Of a stretch of DNA of 49,863 bases, positions 7,472 to 15,850 are shown piece after piece. The notes beneath the pieces are model-generated. The model was not told the origin of the DNA and searched no databases. It was given only the letters and a program-made list of their open reading frames with translations. The stretch is taken from NCBI RefSeq assembly GCF_000315365.1, contig NZ_CAOS01000015.1, forward strand, positions 1 to 49,863, given 5' to 3'. Origin of the DNA: Desulforamulus hydrothermalis Lam5 = DSM 18033. GTDB lineage: Bacteria > Bacillota > Desulfotomaculia > Desulfotomaculales > Desulfotomaculaceae. The stretch's first letter is position 1; the number at the start of each line of letters is the position of its first letter. The translations under genes and the position numbers were made by a program.

Positions 7472-8248
7472 ATGCTGCCCATTGAAAGATTAGCCTACTG
7501 CAACGGTTTGCGGGGAATACACCCGGGAGAAAAGTTTTTGTTGACCAGCTGTTTCTTGCTTACCTGCCTGGCACTTAATGTGCCGGTTGTCTCAGGTTTG
7601 GTTTTGCTTACCATGTCTGTAATTACACTGCGCCAGGGGAAAATTCCTCTGGGTTTTTACCTCAAACTGTTATCTGTTCCCATGTTTTTTCTGATGGCCG
7701 GTACTGTTACCATTGCTGTCAATATTTTGCCGCCCCAGGCACCCGCCCTGTGGAGCTGGCAATGGGGCGGGCTTAAACTGGGGGTTACATCAAGCAGCTT
7801 GCTTGCCTGCGCCAAGCTCATATTGCGCTCGCTGGCGGCGGTAACTTGCTTATATTTTTTGGCCTTAACCACACCTTTAATTGAAATTATCGGCATATTG
7901 CGAAAGCTGAAAGTCCCTCCCTTGTTTATCGAATTAATGTCTTTGGTATACCGCTACTTATTTATATGGCTGGCAACGGCAACCGGTATCTATACTTCGC
8001 AAACTGCCAGGCAAGGTTACAGTTGCCTGAAAAACAGTTATCGCTCCCTGGGACTGCTGGCCTCCAGTCTGCTGGTACGATCCCAGCAACGGGCTCAGGA
8101 GCTGTACACGGCTTTAGAAGCAAGGTGTTATCAGGGCACCATTGAGGTACTGGAACAAACATATCCCCTCTCCAAAAAAAACCTGCTGTTGATTGCCATA
8201 GCTGAAATATTATTAATTCTGGCCTATTATTTAAGCGGAGGAAATTAA
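7472..8248 (+). CDS. ECF transporter T component (CbiQ-like)
   Basis: This 258-residue membrane protein is the energy-coupling transmembrane subunit of an ECF-type transporter, most like CbiQ/NikQ for cobalt or nickel. It has a hydrophobic N-terminal two-thirds, and the cytoplasmic coupling motifs are visible as KVPPLFIELMSLVYRYLF and near residue 215 ALEARCYQG (the A-R-G signature that contacts the ATPase). It ends one base before the ATPase gene starts. No CbiM/NikM-like substrate-specific component is present in the window, so it must pair with one encoded elsewhere or be a shared module. The metal assignment is inferred from family resemblance. Confidence 0.85.
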   Translation: MLPIERLAYCNGLRGIHPGEKFLLTSCFLLTCLALNVPVVSGLVLLTMSVITLRQGKIPLGFYLKLLSVPMFFLMAGTVTIAVNILPPQAPALWSWQWGGLKLGVTSSSLLACAKLILRSLAAVTCLYFLALTTPLIEIIGILRKLKVPPLFIELMSLVYRYLFIWLATATGIYTSQTARQGYSCLKNSYRSLGLLASSLLVRSQQRAQELYTALEARCYQGTIEVLEQTYPLSKKNLLLIAIAEILLILAYYLSGGN

Positions 8249-9097
8249 ATGTCTGATCATATTTTTCAAATGCAAGACCTTTACTTTTACTATCCTGACG
8301 GCACTCCTGCCCTGCAGGGCGTATCCTGCAACATTGCCAGAAATAAAAAAATTGCTCTTTTGGGAGCCAACGGGGCTGGTAAATCTACTTTTTTACTACA
8401 TTTAATCGGCATTTTACAACCTGCCCGGGGAAATATTCGGTTTAACGGGCTGCCGCTGCAATACGACCGGGATTCATTAATCAGATTGCGCAGTAAAGTG
8501 GGTTATGTCTTTCAAGACCCGGACAGCCAGCTGTTTTCGGCCAGCGTCTGGCAGGAAGTTTCCTTTGGACCCATGAATTTAGGTTTGCCCAAGCAAATAG
8601 TGGCCAACCGGGTGGCCGATGCTTTGCAGGCAACCGGCACCTTTCACTTAAAAGATAAACCAACTCATTTCTTGAGTTTCGGCCAAAAAAAACTGATCTC
8701 CATTGCGGATATCCTGGCCATGCAGCCGGAAATGATTATATTTGATGAACCCACGGCTTTCCTTGATCCCCGGTATACCCGGCGTATCCTGGACCTTTTA
8801 GACAATCTTAATCAGCAAGGAATTTCTATTATTATGGCCACCCACGATGTGGATAAAGCCTATCAATGGGCCGATACAGTTTTTGTCATGAAAGAAGGTC
8901 GGCTGGTTAAGATAGGCTCGCCGGCAGAAATATTCAGTGATGATGACTTATTACAGGCAACCTCCCTGGAAAAACCGTTAATTCTCAGTATTTTCCGGCA
9001 ACTGCAGCAAGCCGGTTATATTTCACACCGCTTGGCGCCGCCGAAACAATTGGATGAATTAATTGCGCTGCTGCCGGGCCGGCCTGCCGCCCGATAA
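8249..9097 (+). CDS. ECF transporter ATPase (CbiO-like)
   Basis: This is the ATP-binding subunit of the ECF transporter, 282 residues. The Walker A is LLGANGAGKSTFLLHL, the Q-loop is VGYVFQDPDSQLF (the PDxQ form is typical of EcfA/CbiO), the ABC signature is FLSFGQKKLISIA, the Walker B is MIIFDEPTAFLDP, and the switch His is in MATHDVDKA. The signature has FGQKK in place of the common SGGQ. The start codon follows the stop of the T-component gene without a gap, and GGAGG lies upstream inside that gene's end. The two form one operon driven from the promoter near 7380. Confidence 0.92.
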   Translation: MSDHIFQMQDLYFYYPDGTPALQGVSCNIARNKKIALLGANGAGKSTFLLHLIGILQPARGNIRFNGLPLQYDRDSLIRLRSKVGYVFQDPDSQLFSASVWQEVSFGPMNLGLPKQIVANRVADALQATGTFHLKDKPTHFLSFGQKKLISIADILAMQPEMIIFDEPTAFLDPRYTRRILDLLDNLNQQGISIIMATHDVDKAYQWADTVFVMKEGRLVKIGSPAEIFSDDDLLQATSLEKPLILSIFRQLQQAGYISHRLAPPKQLDELIALLPGRPAAR

Positions 9098-9257
9098 GCG
9101 GCTGTAAAACATTCAGTAACAGATCTTTCCCCTTGGATTAAAAACAGTTTTTCTTTCCCGGCATTACTAAAGGGTGGCTTTTGATACCCTGGTCATGCCA
9201 ACCGGGCATCATTAACCACCCACCAAAATTCAACCATAGGATTATTTGGGGTTAACT

Positions 9258-10499
9258 TTACTTGACTTGCAGCACATTCCAGGCTGCTTTTATCACACCC
9301 AGCCTTACATATTCTTTGGATAAGCCACCCTGTAAATATACAGCATAGGGTTCCCGCAGCGGAGCATCAGCAGTCAGTTCCAGTGATGCTCCCTGGACAA
9401 AGGTACCGGCCGCCATAACAACATCATCCTGGTAGCCCGGCATGTAGTCCGGTTCCGGCAGGGCATGGGCGTCCACCGGAGAAGCTGCCTGTATGCCGCG
9501 GCAAAAGGCCAGCAGCCTCTGGGGGCTGGTCAAGGCAATGGATTGAATAATGTCAGATCTGGGTTCATCATAGGCCGGTGAAACTTGAAAACCCAATCTT
9601 TCAAATAGCCGGGCCGCAAACACCGCTCCCTTAAGGGCTTCTGCCACCGTGTGCGGTGCCATGAAAATACCCTGCATTAAAAGCCGCTGATGCCCCAGGG
9701 ATGGCCCCACTTCCGCACCGATGCCCGGTGCTGTCCAGCGGTTGGCAGCCATTTCCACCAGTTCCCGGCGCCCCGCTATATATCCCCCGGTGGGTGCTAT
9801 GCCGCCGCCGGGATTTTTAATCAGCGAACCGGCCACCAAGTCAGCCCCTACGGCGGTTGGCTCGGTGGTATCCACCAGTTCACCGTAGCAATTATCAACA
9901 AACACAATGGCCTGGGGAACACGGGATTTAATAAAATCGGCCAACCTGGTTAGCTCTGCCAGGGTTAATGAAGGGCGCCAGGCATAACCCCGGGAACGCT
10001 GCACTAAAACTACCTTGGTTCTGGGGGTCAGGGCTCTTTCGATGGCAGCCCAATCCAGTGTCCCCCGGTCAGTTAATTCCACTTGTTGATAAGTAACCCC
10101 CAGGTCCTTTAAAGAACCAGGGGCATTTCCCCTTTTGCCGATAATTTCTTCCAGAGTATCGTAGGGTGACCCCTGTACCGCCAGCAGTTCATCCCCCGGC
10201 CGCAGCAAGCCGTACAGGGCAATGGCAATGGCATGGGTGCCTGAAACAATCTGGCTCCTGACTAAGGCGGCCTCTGCCCCGAAGACATGGGCATAAATTT
10301 TCTCCAGGGCCTCCCTGCCGGCATCATTATACCCGTAGCCGGTGGAACCTCGCAAATGGTAATCAGAAACCCGGGCCAGGTGAAAACCTTCCAGCACCCG
10401 GGCATGATTCAGCAAGGCCCGGGCTTCAATTTCGCGGTATACCGGTTGTACTTCAAGTTCTACTTCTGCAGCAAGTTTGTCCAATTGTGCAAAATCCAT
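9258..10499 (-). CDS. ynbB: YnbB-like PLP enzyme (methionine gamma-lyase family, aluminium-resistance protein)
   Basis: This is a fold-type I pyridoxal-phosphate enzyme of the YnbB/aluminium resistance family, 413 residues. The cofactor Lys is in LVAGSLIKNPGGGIAP, and the aspartate that holds the pyridine ring is in VFVDNCYGELVD. The family is annotated as a putative C-S lyase (methionine gamma-lyase-like), but the substrate is not established. In Bacillus subtilis ynbB lies near spoVK, hfq and miaA, and the same neighbours are found here. It starts with an ATG at 10499. Confidence 0.9.
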   Translation of the reverse strand: MDFAQLDKLAAEVELEVQPVYREIEARALLNHARVLEGFHLARVSDYHLRGSTGYGYNDAGREALEKIYAHVFGAEAALVRSQIVSGTHAIAIALYGLLRPGDELLAVQGSPYDTLEEIIGKRGNAPGSLKDLGVTYQQVELTDRGTLDWAAIERALTPRTKVVLVQRSRGYAWRPSLTLAELTRLADFIKSRVPQAIVFVDNCYGELVDTTEPTAVGADLVAGSLIKNPGGGIAPTGGYIAGRRELVEMAANRWTAPGIGAEVGPSLGHQRLLMQGIFMAPHTVAEALKGAVFAARLFERLGFQVSPAYDEPRSDIIQSIALTSPQRLLAFCRGIQAASPVDAHALPEPDYMPGYQDDVVMAAGTFVQGASLELTADAPLREPYAVYLQGGLSKEYVRLGVIKAAWNVLQVK

Positions 10500-10540
10500 G
10501 TTACACCCCTGATGCTATTTTTTTACTGGCTCTGATGGTA

Positions 10541-11506
10541 TTATATTTCTTCCACCGCCTCTGTCAAGTCTTCCCTGTAAATGGTCATCAGGTCTTCCCG
10601 GGTAATATTTTTTCGCCCCACCAGGCGTACTGCCTGATGCCGCATGGCCCGCTCAATCAAGTTGCGTACCAGCCTGGCGTTGCCGCTATGCTCATGCTTT
10701 ACCGTCTGGTATTGCAGAATTTTGTATAATTCCTCCCGGGCCGGCGGGGACAGCACATATTGGCGCTGCTTCAGCATCAGGTCGGCAATTTCCATCAGTT
10801 CTTCCAAGGAGTAATCCGGGAAGGTGATATGTATAGGAAAGCGAGAGCGCAGCCCCGGATTAGTTTCTAAGAAATAATTCATTTCTTCCTGGTAGCCGGC
10901 CAGTATAATGATTAAATTATCTTTGTTATTTTCCATACTGGCTACCATCGAATCTATAGCCTCCTTGCCAAAATCCTTTTCGCCGCCTCTGGCTAAAGAA
11001 TAAGCCTCGTCGATAAAAAGGATTCCTCCCAGGGCTTTTTTAATCTGATCCCGGGTCTTGGCTGCCGTATGGCCGATGTATTCGCCAACCAGATCGGCCC
11101 GTTCAACTTCAATCAGATGACCTTTCGGCAATACCCCCATTTCCTTAAATAAACGCCCGATAATCCTGGCCACTGTAGTTTTGCCGGTACCCGGGTTACC
11201 TTTAAAAATCATGTGCAGCACCATAGGTTCATAAATAAGCTTTTCCTTTTGCCTGAGTTTTTGAATTTCAACAAAGGCTTGAATTTCTTTAACCAGTTTT
11301 TTCACACTGGACAAACCGATTAACTGATCTAATTCACCCAATATCTCCTGAGTAGCCTTACGGCTGGCTTCTTCGTTAAGGGGGGTTTTGTCCTGGGAAT
11401 TCAACTGCTTGCCCGTAAAGGATGTTTTTCTGACTGGTCCCACCGGTTTTGTTGCTTCGGGCCGGGGCAGATTTTGCCACATTCTAATCTTAACCAGGTT
11501 GTTCAC
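10541..11506 (-). CDS. spoVK: SpoVK-like AAA+ ATPase (stage V sporulation protein K)
   Basis: This CbbX/SpoVK-type AAA+ ATPase has about 321 residues. The Walker A is KGNPGTGKTTVARIIGRLF, the Walker B is GGILFIDEAYSLA, sensor 1 lies in LIIILAGYQEEM, and an arginine-finger region is NPGLRSRFPIHITF. In B. subtilis spoVK is needed for late spore maturation and is transcribed in the mother cell. The start is uncertain. The GTG at 11506 lies inside the only good ribosome binding site (GGAGGTG), a CTG follows at the ideal distance, and the first ATG is about 20 bases downstream of the site. The upstream region holds the repeated hairpins and the mobile element, so transcription from hfq should be cut off there. 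Confidence 0.88.
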   Translation of the reverse strand: MNNLVKIRMWQNLPRPEATKPVGPVRKTSFTGKQLNSQDKTPLNEEASRKATQEILGELDQLIGLSSVKKLVKEIQAFVEIQKLRQKEKLIYEPMVLHMIFKGNPGTGKTTVARIIGRLFKEMGVLPKGHLIEVERADLVGEYIGHTAAKTRDQIKKALGGILFIDEAYSLARGGEKDFGKEAIDSMVASMENNKDNLIIILAGYQEEMNYFLETNPGLRSRFPIHITFPDYSLEELMEIADLMLKQRQYVLSPPAREELYKILQYQTVKHEHSGNARLVRNLIERAMRHQAVRLVGRKNITREDLMTIYREDLTEAVEEI

Positions 11507-11577
11507 CTCCGGGCAATAACTTTATGGTTGTTAAACATTATACGCTCGGAGGGTGCTATTGTGACCATAAAATCAAC

Positions 11578-11601
11578 AGCCTCTCCCTTTGGGAGAGACT
11601 G
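11578..11601. terminator. Distal copy of the duplicated hfq terminator hairpin
   Basis: AGCCTCTCCC, a TTT loop and GGGAGAGACT make a 10-bp stem with one mismatch. On the minus strand it is followed by the T-rich GTTGATTTT, which the proximal copy lacks. It is 23 of 24 identical to 11868-11891 on the other side of the 265-bp element, so it is one half of a direct duplication. Confidence 0.85.
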
Positions 11602-11866
11602 CAGAGTGTCGACATACATTATCGGTGATTTATGATCCCCTTTGGCTCCGGTCTACGCACCGACAGCACTATGATTCGCTACGGTCGCCCTTGGGGTCGC
11701 CTCAAACGGGCCATCCTGGCCCGGTTCGGCTGGCGCCCACATCCTGTGAGCGCCACCCCAATGGCTCCTTTCGCTCATCAAGTGCTGTTTCCGGTGCTTC
11801 GACAAGTCGCCCACAGGGGATCATTAAACCACCTCACTTTGTTTTACAGCCTTTGTCTACAGTCTG
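11602..11866 (+). mobile_element. 265-bp terminator-targeting fold-back element, copy 1
   Basis: This 265-bp block is about 95% identical (14 differences by eye) to the reverse complement of 24720-24984, which has exactly the same length. It begins CAGAGTGTCGACA and, read on the other strand, begins CAGACTGTAGACAAA, giving imperfect inverted repeats of about 15 bp. The interior folds as nested stems: ATGATCCCC (11632-11640) with GGGGATCAT (11816-11824), GCACCG with CGGTGC, CAGCACT with AGTGCTG, then CCCTTGGGGT with ACCCCAATGG. The last stem encloses the two hairpins GGGCC/GGCCC and GGCGCCCAC/GTGAGCGCC. An open frame crosses it, but differences between copies mostly change amino acids, so coding is unlikely. 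It lies between hfq and spoVK, flanked by a duplicated hairpin. A MITE-like or structured-RNA mobile element is inferred. Confidence 0.85.
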
Positions 11867-11867
11867 T

Positions 11868-11891
11868 AGCCTCTCCCTTTGGGAGAGGCTG
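11868..11891 (-). terminator. Proximal copy of the hfq terminator hairpin
   Basis: AGCCTCTCCC, TTT and GGGAGAGGCT form a perfect 10-bp stem that begins 6 bases after the hfq stop codon. On the minus strand no T-run follows; the mobile element begins at once. The likely ancestral terminator was this stem followed by the GTTGATTTT tail now found next to the distal copy. Confidence 0.85.
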
Positions 11892-11897
11892 TCAGTG

Positions 11898-12143
11898 TTA
11901 GGACACGGGCTTGTTTTCCGAAAAGGAGGTATTAACCGGACGCAGCGGGCTGATGGTGGAAATTGCATGTTTATATACCATCAACTGTTTGCCGTCGCTT
12001 TCCAAAATCACCGTAAAGTTATCAAAACCCTTCACCATACCTTTTAATTGAAAACCGTTGATAAGAAATATGGTAACCGGGATATTTTCCTTTCTGACCT
12101 GGTTTAGAAAGGCATCTTGCAAATTAATCTGGGGTTTTGTCAT
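11898..12143 (-). CDS. hfq: RNA chaperone Hfq
   Basis: Hfq forms a hexameric ring that binds A/U-rich RNA and assists small-RNA pairing; in Firmicutes its role is often minor. The 81-residue protein shows both Sm motifs: Sm1 around [21 protein letters not shown] and Sm2 with [14 protein letters not shown], whose YKHA holds the conserved KH of the RNA-binding pocket. The ATG at 12143 is chosen because GGAGGG lies seven bases upstream; a longer ATG start at 12158 would overlap that site. It follows miaA in the same direction, the usual miaA-hfq order. Confidence 0.95.
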   Translation of the reverse strand: MTKPQINLQDAFLNQVRKENIPVTIFLINGFQLKGMVKGFDNFTVILESDGKQLMVYKHAISTISPLRPVNTSFSENKPVS

Positions 12144-12197
12144 GAGGGTTCCCTCCATTATTGGAAAATATTTTCTTTCTATATCATAACAAGTGTT

Positions 12198-13145
12198 CTA
12201 CGCGTTGACTAATTCTCCTGCTATTTGTTTAGCAATTTCCCGGGCCAACTTACTTTTATCGCTGTAATTTTCCAGGCAGAGCCAGTGAATTCGCTTATCC
12301 GCCCTGAACCAGGTTAGCTGCCGCTTGGCAAAGCGCCGGGTATTCCGCTTAATTAGTTCAACCGCATCCGCCAGCGTGCACTCTCCCTTTAAGTAGGCAA
12401 TTATCTCCTTATAGCCCAACCCCTGCAGGGCGGTGCCCCAGGTATCATACCGCTCCATTAATTGCCTGACTTCCTCTACCAGTCCCTGCTGCAGCATCAG
12501 ATCAACCCGCTGTTCAATCCTTTGATAAAGCAGCTGCCGGTCCATGGTTAAGCCAAACATTCGGCAGCGGTACTTGGGAAGATTGTTCTTTTGTACATAC
12601 CGGTATTCTGAAATTGGTTTGCCGGTTTGATAATATACCTCCAGAGCCCGGATTACCCGCCTGATATCATTGGGATGCAATTTTTGAGCAGTCACCGGAT
12701 CCACTGCCGCCAGTTGCCTGTGCATAGCCTGGTTGCCCAACCTGGCCGCTTGCTGTTTTAGCTGTTCCCTTAATTCAGAATTACCGTCAGCGGGGGTAAA
12801 ATCATAGTGATCAATGACTGAACGGATATATAATCCGGTGCCCCCCACCAGCAAGGGCAAATTTCCCCGGTCTGTTATTTCTATAATTAACTTTTCGGCA
12901 GCCCGTTGAAACATAGCCACACTGAATTCCTGGTCTGGCTCCACAATGTCAATTAAGTGATGGGGTATGCCCTGTCTTTCGGCCAGGGTCGGCTTGGCCG
13001 TCCCGATATCCATACCCCGGTACACCAGCATGGAATCAGCAGAAATAACTTCTCCCCGCACCAGTTTGGCCAACTCAATAGCTACGTCGGTCTTCCCCGC
13101 CGCCGTTGGCCCCACAATGACAACTAAAGGCCGCAAGTCCTGCAT
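12198..13145 (-). CDS. miaA: tRNA dimethylallyltransferase MiaA
   Basis: MiaA transfers a dimethylallyl group to N6 of adenosine 37 in tRNAs that read U-starting codons. The product is then methylthiolated by MiaB, also encoded in this window. The P-loop is VVIVGPTAAGKTDVAIELA, followed by SADSMLVYRGMDIGTAKP and GIPHHLIDIVEP, all family signatures; KRNTRRFAKRQLTWFR is near the C-terminus. The length (315 residues) is standard. The start lies two bases after the stop of the preceding methyltransferase gene, so the mutL-methyltransferase-miaA-hfq genes form an operon. Confidence 0.96.
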   Translation of the reverse strand: MQDLRPLVVIVGPTAAGKTDVAIELAKLVRGEVISADSMLVYRGMDIGTAKPTLAERQGIPHHLIDIVEPDQEFSVAMFQRAAEKLIIEITDRGNLPLLVGGTGLYIRSVIDHYDFTPADGNSELREQLKQQAARLGNQAMHRQLAAVDPVTAQKLHPNDIRRVIRALEVYYQTGKPISEYRYVQKNNLPKYRCRMFGLTMDRQLLYQRIEQRVDLMLQQGLVEEVRQLMERYDTWGTALQGLGYKEIIAYLKGECTLADAVELIKRNTRRFAKRQLTWFRADKRIHWLCLENYSDKSKLAREIAKQIAGELVNA

Positions 13146-13147
13146 TG

Positions 13148-13942
13148 TTACGGCACCACCTTTTCTATAATGCCGTAAGCCACCGGCGAATATTTTCCTC
13201 CCTGTACGGCAGGAAAGTTCAGTCTTTTAAATTCGTCACTGCCCCTGTTTTCTTTCATCACCACTCTCTTTCTGGCAACCCGAACAGCCTCGGCCACAGC
13301 TTCCCTGGATAGGGGGTTGTGGTTGGCAAACAGGCGCAACGGTGCCATGGAACTGGATTTTTCCCTGGCCACCCGAAACATGGGGTCAAAATACACCACA
13401 TCAAAGGAGTTGGCAGGCAGGTTTTTCAAATATGTCAAGTGATCTGTCGGGATCACTGTTATCCGTCGCATGGCCTTTAAAATCTCCGGCTTTTCTCCGG
13501 TATAAGACTGTAAACCAAGGCGAACAACGGACGCCACCGGTGCGGCATCCTCCAAGCCTACAACAGTTCCTGCCGGGCCCACCACATAACTGGCTACCAG
13601 TGCATCCGCCGCCAAACCCAGGGTACAATCCAGTACCGCATCCCCTGCTTGCAGATTCATTGCACTGATCATTTGGTCAGTTTTCCCAGACTGGATTTCC
13701 TTTATACGCAGTTTGGCTAATCCTGGATGAAAAAACAGTTCTTTGTCGTCCACCACCAGAGATAATTTTTCACAGGACAGCAGCATAACAGCCGCTGCAC
13801 CGCTTGCCTGCCGGATTGCGGCCAAAGACTGCTTACCCCGACGCACATAGGGAATATTCAGTTCCCGGCTTAACGCTAACGCCTTTGCTTCCAGCTCTGC
13901 CGCCCTGCGGATACCGGTGGTAATAACAAGGGATTGTATCAT
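13148..13942 (-). CDS. Class I SAM-dependent methyltransferase, RsmJ-like
   Basis: This 264-residue protein has a class I methyltransferase core: DAVLDCTLGLAADALVASYV as motif I near residue 103, VVGLEDAAP as the motif II acidic loop, and SFDVVYFDPMF as the DPxF catalytic loop. The arrangement resembles RsmJ, which methylates 16S rRNA G1516, although the substrate here is not proven. The N-terminal ~90 residues are of unclear function. It overlaps the mutL stop codon by ATGA and precedes miaA, a position kept in related Peptococcaceae as far as I recall. Confidence 0.8.
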   Translation of the reverse strand: MIQSLVITTGIRRAAELEAKALALSRELNIPYVRRGKQSLAAIRQASGAAAVMLLSCEKLSLVVDDKELFFHPGLAKLRIKEIQSGKTDQMISAMNLQAGDAVLDCTLGLAADALVASYVVGPAGTVVGLEDAAPVASVVRLGLQSYTGEKPEILKAMRRITVIPTDHLTYLKNLPANSFDVVYFDPMFRVAREKSSSMAPLRLFANHNPLSREAVAEAVRVARKRVVMKENRGSDEFKRLNFPAVQGGKYSPVAYGIIEKVVP

Positions 13943-15843
13943 CGTTTGAACCTTTTATTCAGCTCCTCATGGGAAATTTGGATCAGGGTGGGCCTGCCAT
14001 GGGGACAGGTAAAGGGCTGACGGCAGCCGGCCAAACCCGAAAGCAGCGCCTTTATTTCCAGGCTGCCCAAATTTTTCCCCGCTTTTACCGCCTCACGGCA
14101 AGCCATCGAGGCCGCCAAACGATCGATTACCAGTGACATGTCGATTTGACGGGAAGGACTCTCCTGCAGCAAGGCCAGCAGATCCATAAATATCTCGCCG
14201 GGTGCCTGGGCAGCCTGGGGCGGTATACCTCTTAATAAGAAAGTATCTCCGCCAAAATGTTCCACTATAAAACCAAGTTTGTTAAAATCCAGGATATGCC
14301 GCACCGTCAATTGGGCTTCGTGAGGCGGAATTTCTAAGGGAACAGGTGTCAACAGCATTTGCGCAACAACTTCCTGCTGCAGCTGCTGCAGGTATTTTTC
14401 ATATAAAACCCGTTCATGGGCGGCATGCTGATCAATGATGTAGAGGCCGCCTTCGCCGTAAGCCAGGACATAAGTGGGTGGCAGCAGCCCGGTTGGCGTT
14501 AAAGCAGGGAAAAAAACGGCCGGCCGGTAGTCCTTTTGTTGTTCCAGTAAAATATTCTCCGATGAGTCCGCCCGGTCCTGCTGTTTTTCGGTTATCCTTT
14601 CAGTTTGTTCAACCGGCGGCATGCTTGGGTTGGATTTGAGCGGCAAAGCAAAATGCAGCTGCCGGCTGTTAATTGCACCGCCGCTTTTCTCGGCCGCAAC
14701 ATGTTGCTGCTCCGTCTGCCGGTTTGCGGCAGCCGGCGGGGCCGGCTCACCTGCGGCCCTTTGCTCGCTATAGACTGACCCCGCCAAGGAGGGCGTAGCC
14801 TGTCTTTCATGACGCCTTGCCGGCATGTTTTCCCACAACCCGCCAATGGCGCCGGTTGATTGCAAAGGCTTGATCAGGGCTGCCGTCAGTTCGTCCAGAA
14901 CTTCTTTTTCTCTGGCCAAACGCACTTCCATTTTGGTAGGGTGAACATTTACGTCAACCTGGGCAGGATCTATAGTCAGGTGCAGCACAGCCACGGGAAA
15001 ACGCCCACCGGGTATTTGGTTCTCATAAGCCTGTTGTAAAACATTGGAAAACAAACTACTGCGAATATACCTGCCGTTAATAAAGAAATTTTGATATTGT
15101 CGGGATGCTCGGGTCAGCACCGGCTTGCTTATCAGGCCCTTGACAGCCAGCAACTCTCCCTGGCAGTTAACTTCCAACATGCTGTTTAAATTAGCAGCAC
15201 CCAGGATAACAGCGGCAGCATCTTTGAGGGAGCCGCTGCCGGGGCTGACAAACAGTATCCTGTTGCCGCTGCGCAGTTCAAAACGAACATCCGGCCTGGC
15301 CAGAGCCAACTTGGCTAACAAATCACTGATCTGGCCGGTTTCCGCAGCAACCGATTTAAGAAATTTTCTTCTGGCCGGAGTATTAAAAAAAAGATCTGTT
15401 ACCTCTACCGTAGTTCCCACCGGGCAGCCCACCGCAGCAATCTCTTTAATCTGGCCGGCCTCGATACGGACCGCTGTTCCTCCCAGTTCGCCGGCCGTTC
15501 TGGTGGTTAAAGTTACCCGAGCCACCGCTGCAATGCTGGGCAGGGCTTCGCCACGGAAGCCCAGTGTATTGATCCTGTTTAAATCCTCGGGCCGGCGAAT
15601 TTTACTGGTAGCATGCCGTTGAAAGCACAGGGCGGCATCTTGGGCTGACATACCGCAGCCGTTATCCACCACTTTAATGCCGGTTATCCCGCCCTGTGTC
15701 AATTCCACGGAAATACGCTGAGCACCGGCATCCAGGCTGTTTTCCACCAGTTCCTTAACAACAGAAACCGGCCGCTCCACAACCTCACCGGCAGCAATTT
15801 GGTTAGCAATGGTTTCATCCAGTACAATGATATTTGCCAACAT
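13939..15843 (-). CDS. mutL: DNA mismatch repair protein MutL
   Basis: MutL couples mismatch recognition by MutS to strand excision. The N-terminal GHKL ATPase is seen as IANQIAAGEVVERPVSVVKE, ENSLDAGAQ, DNGCGM and TLGFRGEALPSIAAVA. The C-terminal domain has the nuclease metal motif DQHAAHERVLYE, plus ACREAVKAG and CPHGRPT, so this is an endonuclease-type MutL as expected where MutH is absent. A variable linker lies near residues 340-450. The ATG at 15843 gives MLANIIVLDE, the normal N-terminus; a longer open frame upstream is not needed. mutS lies upstream on the same strand, with two unrelated genes between them. Confidence 0.96.
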   Translation of the reverse strand: MLANIIVLDETIANQIAAGEVVERPVSVVKELVENSLDAGAQRISVELTQGGITGIKVVDNGCGMSAQDAALCFQRHATSKIRRPEDLNRINTLGFRGEALPSIAAVARVTLTTRTAGELGGTAVRIEAGQIKEIAAVGCPVGTTVEVTDLFFNTPARRKFLKSVAAETGQISDLLAKLALARPDVRFELRSGNRILFVSPGSGSLKDAAAVILGAANLNSMLEVNCQGELLAVKGLISKPVLTRASRQYQNFFINGRYIRSSLFSNVLQQAYENQIPGGRFPVAVLHLTIDPAQVDVNVHPTKMEVRLAREKEVLDELTAALIKPLQSTGAIGGLWENMPARRHERQATPSLAGSVYSEQRAAGEPAPPAAANRQTEQQHVAAEKSGGAINSRQLHFALPLKSNPSMPPVEQTERITEKQQDRADSSENILLEQQKDYRPAVFFPALTPTGLLPPTYVLAYGEGGLYIIDQHAAHERVLYEKYLQQLQQEVVAQMLLTPVPLEIPPHEAQLTVRHILDFNKLGFIVEHFGGDTFLLRGIPPQAAQAPGEIFMDLLALLQESPSRQIDMSLVIDRLAASMACREAVKAGKNLGSLEIKALLSGLAGCRQPFTCPHGRPTLIQISHEELNKRFKR

Positions 15844-15850
15844 GTCACCC

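Noticed and set aside
11589-12047. Open frames of 80-150 codons crossing the 265-bp element in both copies
   Set aside because: The same frame is open in both copies, but at least six differences change amino acids (for example Ser/Trp, Glu/Gly, Asn/Lys), there is no ribosome binding site, and the frame runs on into the flanking terminator. The pairing pattern explains the conservation better.
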